NCBI GenBank assembly: GCA_905233245.1
Contig: CAJODK010000005.1
Location: 1-59,665 of the forward strand
Origin: an uncultured Prevotella sp.
GTDB taxonomy: Bacteria > Bacteroidota > Bacteroidia > Bacteroidales > Bacteroidaceae
Reading direction: 5' to 3'
DNA length: 59,665 nt
In this document: in pieces, positions 34,496 to 42,047 of the stretch
How positions within the stretch are numbered: position 1 is the stretch's first letter
Layout of the letters: each line of letters starts with the position of its first letter
Position numbers and translations under genes: made by a program
Notes under the pieces: generated by a model
Told to the model about the DNA's origin: nothing
Database searches by the model: none
The model's input: only the letters and a program-made list of their open reading frames with translations

Positions 34496-35002
34496 ATGAA
34501 TCCATTAGTATCAATCATCATGGGCAGCACCAGTGATCTGCCCGTCATGGAGAAAGCAATGCAGTTTCTCAATGATCAGCAGATACCCTTCGAGGTAAAT
34601 GCTCTGTCAGCTCATCGTACGCCAGATGCCGTAGAACAGTTTGCGCGTGGTGCAGAAGGACGTGGCATCAAGGTCATCATAGCAGCAGCAGGCATGGCAG
34701 CAGCATTGCCTGGAGTTATAGCAGCTTCTACATCGCTGCCTGTAATAGGAGTCCCTATCAAGGGTATGCTTGATGGTCTTGACGCAATGCTCTCCATCAT
34801 ACAGATGCCTCCAGGCATACCAGTGGCTACCGTTGGCGTCAATGGTGCAATGAATGCAGCCATTCTCGCTATGGAGATGCTAGCCCTTACCGACAGTGAG
34901 GTGGCGCAGCGTCTCAAGGTCTATAAGGCGGGTTTGGCAGGTAAGATTGAAAAAGCAAACAAGGATCTTGCGGAAGTAAGGTATGAGTACAAGTGTAATT
35001 AG
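34496..35002 (+). CDS. purE: 5-(carboxyamino)imidazole ribonucleotide mutase
   Basis: A 168-aa enzyme that converts N5-CAIR to CAIR in purine synthesis. Class I PurE motifs: SIIMGSTSDLPVMEKAM, the catalytic-loop LSAHRTPDAV, and AAAGMAAALPGVIAASTSLP, VIGVPIKG. The next gene, ispG, starts 20 nt before this gene ends, so translation is coupled. Confidence 0.96.
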   Translation: MNPLVSIIMGSTSDLPVMEKAMQFLNDQQIPFEVNALSAHRTPDAVEQFARGAEGRGIKVIIAAAGMAAALPGVIAASTSLPVIGVPIKGMLDGLDAMLSIIQMPPGIPVATVGVNGAMNAAILAMEMLALTDSEVAQRLKVYKAGLAGKIEKANKDLAEVRYEYKCN

Positions 35003-36413
35003 ACGCCGAACCAACCCCACCATGGTGGGCAACCTACAGATAGGAGGCGGAGCACCCATCAGGGTGCAGTCCATGACCACCACTGATACCAATGATACTG
35101 TAGCCTGTGTCGCACAGGCCAAGCGTATCATTGCAGCAGGTGGCGAATTGGTGCGTCTTACCACGCAGGGTAGGCGAGAGGCTGAGAATATGGCTAACAT
35201 CTCTGCTGCTCTCAAGGCCGAGGGTATCATGACACCGCTTGTTGCTGATGTCCATTTCAATGCCAATGTAGCTGATATCGCAGCAAAGTATTGCGAAAAG
35301 GTTCGCATAAATCCCGGCAATTATGTTGATCCAGCCCGCACTTTCAAGCATTTGGAATACACCGATGCAGAATATGCCGAAGAACTCAAGAGGATAGAGG
35401 AGCGCTTTGTTCCTTTCCTTAATATATGCAAGGAGCACCATACCGCTGTACGCATCGGTGTCAATCACGGTTCACTCTCTGACCGCATCATGTCTCGCTA
35501 TGGTGACACTCCAGAAGGCATCGTGGAGTCCTGCATGGAGTTTCTGCGTATCTGTAAGCGAGAGCAGTTTTCCAATGTCGTACTTTCTATCAAGGCCAGC
35601 AATACTGTTGTGATGGTGCAGTCAGTTCGCCTGCTTGTCAAGGCTATGGACCGTGAGGATATGCACTATCCGCTACATCTCGGTGTCACGGAGGCCGGCG
35701 AGGGCGAAGACGGACGTATCAAGAGTGCTGTGGGCATTGGTGCACTTCTTACTGAAGGTATCGGTGACACCATCCGTGTCAGCCTCTCTGAGGAACCCGA
35801 AGCAGAAATTCCAGTGGCAAAAAAACTGGTCGCAGGAGTTAGCGTTCACGTTGACGTTCACGTTGAGAACGACACACTCGTTCTCTCTCTCAACGAGGAT
35901 AATCCCGATGATGTAGCCATCTATGCTGCTATGTACGCTGGTGCACCTCTCATTGATGGTAAGGCCAAGGAACTCATTATATATAATAAGGGAGAAGAGA
36001 TTAGCAATTCTCTTTCAACTATCCGCTCCAGTTCTGCTGGCTCGCAAGGCGAGAACTATCAACTTTCAACTAATATTCTTCAGGCTGCAAGAGTGCGTTT
36101 CACTAAGACGGAGTATATTTCCTGTCCAGGTTGTGGTCGTACCCTTTATGACCTTCGTGGTACTATCGCACGCATCAAGGCTGCCATCGGCGAGGAGGCA
36201 AAGAATGATACACGATTCAAGACTCTTAAGATAGGTATCATGGGTTGCATAGTCAATGGTCCTGGAGAGATGGCTGATGCCGATTACGGCTACGTGGGTG
36301 CAGGCCCCAATAAGATATCTCTCTATAAGGGAAAAGTGTGCGTGGAGAAGGCAATACCAGAGGCTAACGCAGTAGAACGATTAATAGAATTTATAAAACA
36401 AGATTTAGTATGA
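34983..36413 (+). CDS. ispG: 4-hydroxy-3-methylbut-2-enyl diphosphate synthase
   Basis: A 476-aa 4Fe-4S enzyme of the MEP isoprenoid pathway that makes HMBPP from MEcPP. N-terminal barrel: VGGGAPIRVQSMTTTDTNDT-like start, LVADVHFNANVADIAAKYCE, KVRINPGNY, LHLGVTEAGEGEDGRIKSAV. Cluster ligands: EYISCPGCGRTLYDL and IGIMGCIVNGPGEMADADYG. The middle linker, about residues 285-361, is where Bacteroidota and plant forms hold an extra domain; here it is short and contains repeat-derived sequence (VSVHVDVHVEND from 6-bp repeats, LSTIRSSSAGSQGENYQLST from heptads and a small palindrome). It overlaps purE by 20 nt and pyrE by 4 nt. Confidence 0.95.
   Translation: MSTSVIRRRTNPTMVGNLQIGGGAPIRVQSMTTTDTNDTVACVAQAKRIIAAGGELVRLTTQGRREAENMANISAALKAEGIMTPLVADVHFNANVADIAAKYCEKVRINPGNYVDPARTFKHLEYTDAEYAEELKRIEERFVPFLNICKEHHTAVRIGVNHGSLSDRIMSRYGDTPEGIVESCMEFLRICKREQFSNVVLSIKASNTVVMVQSVRLLVKAMDREDMHYPLHLGVTEAGEGEDGRIKSAVGIGALLTEGIGDTIRVSLSEEPEAEIPVAKKLVAGVSVHVDVHVENDTLVLSLNEDNPDDVAIYAAMYAGAPLIDGKAKELIIYNKGEEISNSLSTIRSSSAGSQGENYQLSTNILQAARVRFTKTEYISCPGCGRTLYDLRGTIARIKAAIGEEAKNDTRFKTLKIGIMGCIVNGPGEMADADYGYVGAGPNKISLYKGKVCVEKAIPEANAVERLIEFIKQDLV
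35837..35869 (+). repeat. 6-bp tandem repeats inside ispG
   Basis: GTTAGCGTTCACGTTGACGT and on, six degenerate hexads, read in frame as VSVHVDVHVEN in the linker between barrel and cluster domain. A second repeat-like stretch (CAACTAT/CAACTTT words around CTCGCAAGGCGAG) lies at 36013-36072. Confidence 0.75.
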
Positions 36414-37039
36414 CAATACAAGAAGCATTTGCAGAAAAACTGCTCGCCGTAAAGGCAATTAAGTTGCAGCCTAACGACCCATTCACATGGGCGAGTGGCT
36501 GGAAGTCACCCATCTACACTGACAACCGTCAGACACTGGCCTACCCACAGTTGCGTTCATTTGTCAAGCAGGAGTTGGTGCACCTCGTGCACACTGAGTT
36601 TCCAGAGGCAACAGCCGTTGCAGGTGTAGCAACTGGTGCTATAGCACAAGGTGCTCTCGTAGCTGATGAACTCGAGCTACCTTATTGCTACGTGCGTCCT
36701 AAACCAAAAGACCATGGCATGGGTAACCAGATAGAGGGCTCACTGCCAGAGGGTGCCAAGGTCGTAGTCATCGAAGACCTTATTTCTACAGGTGGTTCTT
36801 CTCTCAAGGCCGTAGATGCTCTGCGAAAGGCAGGCTTTGAGGTTGTTGGTATGGTGGCTAGCTATACCTACGGATTCCCCATAGCGGAGGAAGCTTTCAA
36901 GGAGGCTGGAGTTCGCCTTGTTACCCTGTCCGACTATGAGCACACTACAGCTATAGCCGCTAAGACGGGCTATATAAAGGAGGAGGACCTTGCGGTTCTC
37001 GCAGAGTGGCGTAAGAGTCCGAACACATGGAAGCAGTAA
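36410..37039 (+). CDS. pyrE: Orotate phosphoribosyltransferase
   Basis: A 209-aa enzyme that joins orotate and PRPP to give OMP in pyrimidine synthesis. Motifs: FTWASGWKSPIYTDNRQTLA, VAGVATGAIAQGALVADELE, YVRPKPKDHGMGNQIEG (catalytic lysines) and PRPP-binding loop VVVIEDLISTGGSSLKAVDA. The start codon overlaps the ispG stop (ATGA). It ends the operon and is followed at once by a hairpin terminator. Confidence 0.96.
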   Translation: MTIQEAFAEKLLAVKAIKLQPNDPFTWASGWKSPIYTDNRQTLAYPQLRSFVKQELVHLVHTEFPEATAVAGVATGAIAQGALVADELELPYCYVRPKPKDHGMGNQIEGSLPEGAKVVVIEDLISTGGSSLKAVDALRKAGFEVVGMVASYTYGFPIAEEAFKEAGVRLVTLSDYEHTTAIAAKTGYIKEEDLAVLAEWRKSPNTWKQ

Positions 37040-37042
37040 ATG

Positions 37043-37071
37043 AAAAAAGCTCACCAGACGGTGAGCTTTTT
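37043..37071. terminator. Bidirectional terminator between pyrE and the His-rich gene
   Basis: AAAAAAGCTCACC and GGTGAGCTTTTTT make a perfect stem with an AGAC loop and T-runs on both strands, serving the converging genes. Confidence 0.9.
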
Positions 37072-37077
37072 TATTGA

Positions 37078-37476
37078 TTACTCTGTAGGAGGCTCGGGAG
37101 CATTCATTGGACACGGGCATTTAGGGAAATCGCCCTTGTGGTGCTTGTGGTGTTTGTGGTGCATGCCGTGATGTGGCATGCCCTTCTCTGCAACTGCTGT
37201 CTCAAGATATTTAATATAGGTGTCAGTACCAAGCAGTTTGTGCACTTTCTTGTTGTATGCCTCACGATCCTTGCAAAGGGTAGTATCCTTGTGGAGTTCC
37301 TTTACTTTTTCGATGGTTACAGAATCAACTCCAGCTTTCTTCATGGCATGGAGATTAGCCATGCAGTGCATCTTTGGTTTGTGAGGACCTTTTTTGAAGT
37401 CCGGACGTTCATTACATTGTGCGATAGCACCCATAGAAAGGAGCGCGAAGCTCATCATCATAATAACCTTTTTCAT
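37078..37476 (-). CDS. Small secreted His-rich protein, possibly metal-binding
   Basis: A 132-aa secreted protein (signal peptide MKKVIMMMSFALLSMGAIAQ). The central helical part (SVTIEKVKELHKDTTLCKDR, KVHKLLGTDTYIKYLETAVA) resembles the helical repeats of small periplasmic Spy/CpxP-like or LTxxQ-like proteins, though without a clear LTxxQ. The C-terminus is a histidine/cysteine cluster (PHHGMHHKHHKHHKGDF, KCPCP) that would bind transition metals such as Cu, Zn or Ni. Its function is not known; a metal buffer or envelope-stress chaperone is plausible. It has its own promoter box and shares a terminator with pyrE. Confidence 0.7.
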   Translation of the reverse strand: MKKVIMMMSFALLSMGAIAQCNERPDFKKGPHKPKMHCMANLHAMKKAGVDSVTIEKVKELHKDTTLCKDREAYNKKVHKLLGTDTYIKYLETAVAEKGMPHHGMHHKHHKHHKGDFPKCPCPMNAPEPPTE

Positions 37477-37533
37477 TGTCTTTTAATTTTTAATCATTAA
37501 TATTTAATCTAACTTATGTCTGATTTCTGAGTG

Positions 37534-37541
37534 CAAAGTTA
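37534..37541 (-). promoter_or_regulatory. -7 box of the His-rich protein gene
   Basis: TAACTTTG on the minus strand (CAAAGTTA on plus), with a second TTTTGCACTAA-like word just upstream. The leader would be about 50 nt. Confidence 0.5.
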
Positions 37542-37619
37542 GTGCAAAATAGACAATGACAAAAGGATTATTTCCCTAAACCATGCGTGGGAAATCCCTA
37601 TCTTTAGATGGGGGATGTA

Positions 37620-39518
37620 CTATCTTATAATTTTGCGTCCTCCGTCTATCACGAGGCCTCGGGCGTTATTATTGACGCACTGACCAAAGAGATTGTATAT
37701 TGACGCACTTGCGGGGCGATAGGGACTTGATGTGGATGTTATATTGGATACGGCAGTACTTTCAGGTACGAAATTGAAACCGAAAATCTTTATTTTTGTT
37801 GACTCACCAAAGAGGTAATACTCACTACCTTTCTTTACATTGAAACGAATATATCCTGTATATTCACCCTTGCTTATAGCATTGCCAGAGTTTATTGTCT
37901 TTCCTCCTGCTGAGAAACCCTGTGCTGTCCCGTCCTCAGTTACAAATACCTTTTTATTAGTAAATACGTAACTGGCTATATACAGAGTACCATCAGCGGT
38001 TGGCGAAAATACATAGAAGGTGCCCTTTGTGGGAACTTTTTTGCTTGAGGCATAGCGTTGGCCGTTGTCGTCAACAGGATTTACATTGCCTCCTGCGAGA
38101 TTACTGAACCCCTCATTTTGCATAGCGTTGGTCGCTACTACTGACCACTGTCCGTCATTGCCATAGGTCATAGTGATATCGTCACAGGTTATCTTTTTAC
38201 CATTATAAACGTTTTCGCCATCAGCGATGACGTAACTATTGCCCTCTATGAGACTTGGTATTTCTGGGTCAGAGGGTTCATCGCCACCTGTATCTCCACC
38301 ACTCTCACTTCCATAGAGCGTTGCACCAGCATGAGTGCTTACTTCGGTAGGGATGACATTGTTGTCCGTAACCGTATATGTATAAGGTACGGTTACGGTG
38401 GTGCCAAAGGACTCCACACTACCACCCTCTGTGGCATAGTTAGTGTTTTTCCAAGTCACAGCTGTCGCCCCTGATTGTCCATAGTAATTTTTTACACCCT
38501 TGCCAAAGTAGTTGCCTTCGATGAGAAACTCGGAATTTATGCGTGGGTTGATGCAGTGGCCACCCTTGGTAGCTGTGTAGTAATTGTTTAGCATGTGTAT
38601 CTTACCCACGCGACCCATCGGCATACGGGCACGACAACCGTTACCCCAGTGGCAGAAGGCGAAGGTGGTATTGAGATAACCAGTGGTTTCGCTGTCACTA
38701 CTACCTATTAGATTGGTGTTCTGGTGCATGTAGGAACGAGAGGTGTAATCAAAGGTACACCATGAGACGGTATTGAAGTCAGATTTCTGCGTAATGTCAA
38801 AATTTCCATCCATTCCATCGAGGAAATCACAGTGATCCACCCAACAATGCTTCGTGCCACCATAAAATGATACCAAGTCTGCGCCACCAACGTCGATAGA
38901 GCCTGGGCCTTGAAACTTCAGATTGCGTATGATGATGTTTTCGCAACCACTGAAAGAGAATACGCCCGAGGAACGATACTTCTCATCGTTATCGCCTGTC
39001 ATCTCTATGATGATCTTGCGGGTGTTATATTCTGCCTCTTCCTTGACTGTGGTGCCGTTAGGCAGTTTTCCACCGCCACCGCTAGTGCTCATAGAGGGAA
39101 CTCCTGCAGCATCGAGAGCAGCAAGAATCTCCTGTGTGGCATACCATGTGGTGCAGAGTTTGGCTCCATTGATACCCAACAGAGTCTTGTTCTTGATTTC
39201 ACTCAGACCTATACTGCTACTAACGATAAAGTCGCCATTAGAACCATCAAAGATAATAACGCTATAGGTTTTTATGGCATCGAAGATGGCATTTTTCATA
39301 TCACTACCTGTGGAGGAGAGTGTGATTACCTTGCTTGAACTCACTCCAGTGACAGGATAAGTGTAGCATCCACCACCGGTGATGCTGTATGTGGTGTTTT
39401 GAGTACGTGACGATACAGTACAGAATCCGAAGGGTTTCTGCTGGTCATAACTGCTCTGTGCAAATGCTGAGCATGATACTGCCAGCATTGCTATTAAAAA
39501 CATTTTAGTTAGTTTCAT
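37620..39518 (-). CDS. Pectate lyase, PL1 family, with ancillary C-terminal domain
   Basis: A 632-aa secreted lyase (signal peptide ending SCSAFAQ). Residues about 85-400 are a right-handed beta-helix of PL1: IIIRNLKFQGPGSIDVGGAD, the hallmark WVDHCDFLDGMDGNFDI, YLNTTFAFCHWGNGCRARMP, GRVGKIHMLNNYY. It would cut pectate by beta-elimination and needs calcium. Residues about 420-605 are a separate beta-sandwich domain (NSYVIADGENVYNGKKITCD, ADGTLYIASYVFTNKKVFVT, YYLFGESTKIKIFGFNFVP) whose relative stands alone at 53177-54103. The protein ends in IYNLFGQCVNNNARGLVIDG plus a basic end, a short C-terminal tail. The promoter box ends 4 nt before the start codon. Confidence 0.9.
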   Translation of the reverse strand: MKLTKMFLIAMLAVSCSAFAQSSYDQQKPFGFCTVSSRTQNTTYSITGGGCYTYPVTGVSSSKVITLSSTGSDMKNAIFDAIKTYSVIIFDGSNGDFIVSSSIGLSEIKNKTLLGINGAKLCTTWYATQEILAALDAAGVPSMSTSGGGGKLPNGTTVKEEAEYNTRKIIIEMTGDNDEKYRSSGVFSFSGCENIIIRNLKFQGPGSIDVGGADLVSFYGGTKHCWVDHCDFLDGMDGNFDITQKSDFNTVSWCTFDYTSRSYMHQNTNLIGSSDSETTGYLNTTFAFCHWGNGCRARMPMGRVGKIHMLNNYYTATKGGHCINPRINSEFLIEGNYFGKGVKNYYGQSGATAVTWKNTNYATEGGSVESFGTTVTVPYTYTVTDNNVIPTEVSTHAGATLYGSESGGDTGGDEPSDPEIPSLIEGNSYVIADGENVYNGKKITCDDITMTYGNDGQWSVVATNAMQNEGFSNLAGGNVNPVDDNGQRYASSKKVPTKGTFYVFSPTADGTLYIASYVFTNKKVFVTEDGTAQGFSAGGKTINSGNAISKGEYTGYIRFNVKKGSEYYLFGESTKIKIFGFNFVPESTAVSNITSTSSPYRPASASIYNLFGQCVNNNARGLVIDGGRKIIR

Positions 39519-39557
39519 GGTGCAAAGTTACAACTTTTTTTCGTACCTTTGCACCAT
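39517..39557. promoter_or_regulatory. Mirror-image divergent promoter region, pectate lyase/SRPBCC gene
   Basis: Two -7 boxes point away from each other: TAACTTTG (minus) at 39523-39530 and TACCTTTG (plus) at 39544-39551, 13 bp apart. They are part of an 11-bp inverted repeat, ATGGTGCAAAG at 39517-39527 and CTTTGCACCAT at 39547-39557. The pectate lyase start codon is inside the left arm, so its mRNA should be leaderless. -33 elements are not clear. Confidence 0.6.
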
Positions 39558-39578
39558 CAAACGAAAAAAGTAAGGTAT

Positions 39579-40037
39579 ATGACAAAATACGAAAGTGGAA
39601 TAAAGCAGATAGCGGCTCCAGTGGAGCTGGTATATCAGAAGTTGAGCAATTTGGAAAATCTGCGTCCTCTTATAGAGAATGCGCAGAATAATGCTCAGAG
39701 TAATGCACAACTTGCGGAGGCGATAGAGAAACTGAAGGATGTAAGGCTGACCCCAGACAGCATTGCTATCCCTGCGCCGATGGTTGGCGAGATAGCCTTG
39801 CGTATCATAGAGAGAGAGGAGAACAAGACTATCAAGTTTGAGACCGAGCAGTCGCCCATTCAGGCAAATATGTGGATTCAAGTCCTGCCAAGTACTAATG
39901 ATGACGGTACAAAGATGAAACTCACGCTGAAAGCAGACCTCAACCCTATGGTGAAGATGATGGTAGGTTCTAAAATTAGCGATGGAATCGATAAGTTTGC
40001 TGATATGCTGGTTTTAGCGCTGGGGCGTCAAGGCTGA
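39579..40037 (+). CDS. SRPBCC/START-like ligand-binding protein
   Basis: A 152-aa cytoplasmic protein with the pattern of the SRPBCC (Bet v1-like) fold: N-terminal strand and helices (YESGIKQIAAPVELVYQKLS, NLENLRPLIENAQN), central strands (DSIAIPAPMVGEIALRIIER, KTIKFETEQSPIQANMWIQV) and a long C-terminal helix (ISDGIDKFADMLVLALGRQ). Such proteins bind hydrophobic ligands; the ligand is unknown. The start at 39579 follows AAGTAAGG, while an earlier in-frame start at 39549 lies inside the promoter. Its last 24 nt overlap the 3' end of the peptidase gene on the other strand. Confidence 0.72.
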   Translation: MTKYESGIKQIAAPVELVYQKLSNLENLRPLIENAQNNAQSNAQLAEAIEKLKDVRLTPDSIAIPAPMVGEIALRIIEREENKTIKFETEQSPIQANMWIQVLPSTNDDGTKMKLTLKADLNPMVKMMVGSKISDGIDKFADMLVLALGRQG

Positions 40038-42044
40038 ATTAAAGAAGTCAATACACTGACGGAAGAGGTGGTAGCGTGAGTTGCCACCTCTTATACTATG
40101 GTTGCGATGAGGATAGATTACTTGTCTGAAATCCTTATCGTATTTTATCAGCGTATCAACATACTCTGTGGTATTGCGAAAGTGCACATTATCATCAGCC
40201 ATACCGTGACAGAGTAGCAGTTTGCCATGCAGTTTATCAGCACGACTCAGCGGACAGTCATCATAACCTTCAGAATTCTCCAGTGGGGGGCGCATGTATC
40301 GCTCGGTGTAGATGGTATCGTAGAAACGCCAAGAAGTAGGCGGAGCGATGGCGATGCCAGCAGCAAAGCGGTTGCTTCCATCAGACATAGACATGAGGGT
40401 GTTAAAGCCTCCAAAACTCCATCCCCAGATAGCGATGCGATTCTTATCGACAATTGCTTGCTCGGCAAGCCATGCTGCTGTAGCCACCTGATCCTGCGAT
40501 TCCAGTTGACCAAGACGGAGATAGGTACACTTCTCAAAGTCCGAGCCACGTCCACCAGTGCCTCTGCCATCTACGCAGACACAGATATACCCCAGTTGAC
40601 ACAGATACTGCTCCATTGCTGCTCCTTGGCCACACATGCCTATGCCCCATGCATTGCGCACCTGTTGATTGCCTGGTCCTCCATACTGATACATGATGAC
40701 GGGATGCTTTCCCTCACTCCTAGGAACAATCATCCAACCATTCAGGGTAACTCCGTCTGGTGTGGTGAAAGAGAAAAGTTTGCGCTCACCAAACTGATAT
40801 TCCTTAAGTTTTGCCTTTAGTTTGCTGTTGTCAATGAGGAGGGAGTCAACCTTTGACCCCCTTGAACCCTTTGAACCTTCTATGGTATGGCGGTGCCAAA
40901 CCATGGGAGGTGTGTTTATATCGCTCCATGTATGAACAAAACTGCCGAAGTCATCGGTAAAAACGGCTGTGTTCCATCCTGCCTGAGGGGTAAGGCAACT
41001 GGTGCGTCCGTCCTTAGTAGTAGCATAGACCTGCAACTCCGTAGCGCCCCGTTCGTGGGAGGTGTAGTAGGCAGTCTGCGTGCGCTCATCGTAGCCATAA
41101 ACATCTGCCACATCGTATTTTCCCTTGGTCAGTTGATTCAACAACTGCCCCTTCATATCGTATAGATACAGGTGCATCCACCCACTTCTGTCGCTGGGCA
41201 GGAGGATGTGCTTATGGGTTACCACCATACCACTGATGGCTTTCTCCTTTATGTATTTAGGAGAAGTGTCGGTCATGATTTGTTGGCAAGAGCCTGTAGA
41301 AGCATCGCAAGTGTATATACGGAGCGTGTCCTGACGGCGATTGATGGTGCACACCACCACTTCGCTTCCACGGCTTTCGGTGATGCGGGGGATATAGTCG
41401 TCATGGCGTATAGGCAAGGCTATCTGCATAGTCTTGCCACTACTGAGAGAATAAGTATGTAGTGTGACAACGGAATTGCGCTGACCTGCCAACGGGTATT
41501 TATAGGTATAGTCATCAGGGATGGTGACGCTTGGCACCTGACTCTCATCATAGCGCACCCAGACGAGGTGGCGACCGTCAGTGGTGAAGGTCATGGAACG
41601 ACAGAGGGAAAATTCCTCTTCATTGACCCAGTCGGGGATGCCATTGATGATGCTGTCGCGACGGCCGTCAGTAGTGACTTGAGTTTCCATACCGCTCTTT
41701 ATGTCTGCAAGGAAGATATTGTTCTCCCTTACATAGGCTATCTTCTTGCTGTTGGGAGAGAAGAGTGGAACCTGAACGGAGGTTAGTGTATAGAGTGTAT
41801 GGCTGGTATTCGCTTCGCAAACCTGATAATCGGCTGTGAAAGAGTGGCGGTATATCTGCTGTCTGTTGCTTTCCCTAAGATAGCAGCGACCATCGGGACT
41901 TACTATGCTGTCACCCTTTTTGTCGCTCCATATCTCGGCACGCAGTGTACCATTGGTAATATCTCGCAGTGTCAGACTCTTCTGGGCATCGCTTGCTATC
42001 ACCGATGCCAGTAGTGCTGTAAGGTATAGGAGATGTCGTACCAT
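40014..42044 (-). CDS. S9 family dipeptidyl peptidase IV-like serine peptidase
   Basis: A 676-aa secreted peptidase (signal peptide MVRHLLYLTALLASVIASDA). Residues about 40-410 form a beta-propeller (YDESQVPSVTIPDDYTYKYP, PSDRSGWMHLYLYDMKGQLL). The C-terminal alpha/beta-hydrolase domain has the Ser nucleophile in IAIWGWSFGGFNTLM, VCVDGRGTGGRGSDF, and the His in YPHRNHSIRGGNSRYH; the Asp lies in CHGMADDNVHF. It would remove X-Pro dipeptides from peptides in the periplasm. IEGSKGSRGSKVDSLLIDNS between the two domains is encoded by AACCCTTTG-like 7-9 bp repeats at 40846-40880. It starts 3 nt after rpoN ends, so it is probably co-transcribed. Confidence 0.9.
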   Translation of the reverse strand: MVRHLLYLTALLASVIASDAQKSLTLRDITNGTLRAEIWSDKKGDSIVSPDGRCYLRESNRQQIYRHSFTADYQVCEANTSHTLYTLTSVQVPLFSPNSKKIAYVRENNIFLADIKSGMETQVTTDGRRDSIINGIPDWVNEEEFSLCRSMTFTTDGRHLVWVRYDESQVPSVTIPDDYTYKYPLAGQRNSVVTLHTYSLSSGKTMQIALPIRHDDYIPRITESRGSEVVVCTINRRQDTLRIYTCDASTGSCQQIMTDTSPKYIKEKAISGMVVTHKHILLPSDRSGWMHLYLYDMKGQLLNQLTKGKYDVADVYGYDERTQTAYYTSHERGATELQVYATTKDGRTSCLTPQAGWNTAVFTDDFGSFVHTWSDINTPPMVWHRHTIEGSKGSRGSKVDSLLIDNSKLKAKLKEYQFGERKLFSFTTPDGVTLNGWMIVPRSEGKHPVIMYQYGGPGNQQVRNAWGIGMCGQGAAMEQYLCQLGYICVCVDGRGTGGRGSDFEKCTYLRLGQLESQDQVATAAWLAEQAIVDKNRIAIWGWSFGGFNTLMSMSDGSNRFAAGIAIAPPTSWRFYDTIYTERYMRPPLENSEGYDDCPLSRADKLHGKLLLCHGMADDNVHFRNTTEYVDTLIKYDKDFRQVIYPHRNHSIRGGNSRYHLFRQCIDFFNSALTPQR

Positions 42045-42047
42045 CTT

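Noticed and set aside
37620..39518. T9SS-type full C-terminal domain on the pectate lyase
   Set aside because: The end is much shorter than a usual 70-100 residue type A domain; described instead as a short tail of unknown role.
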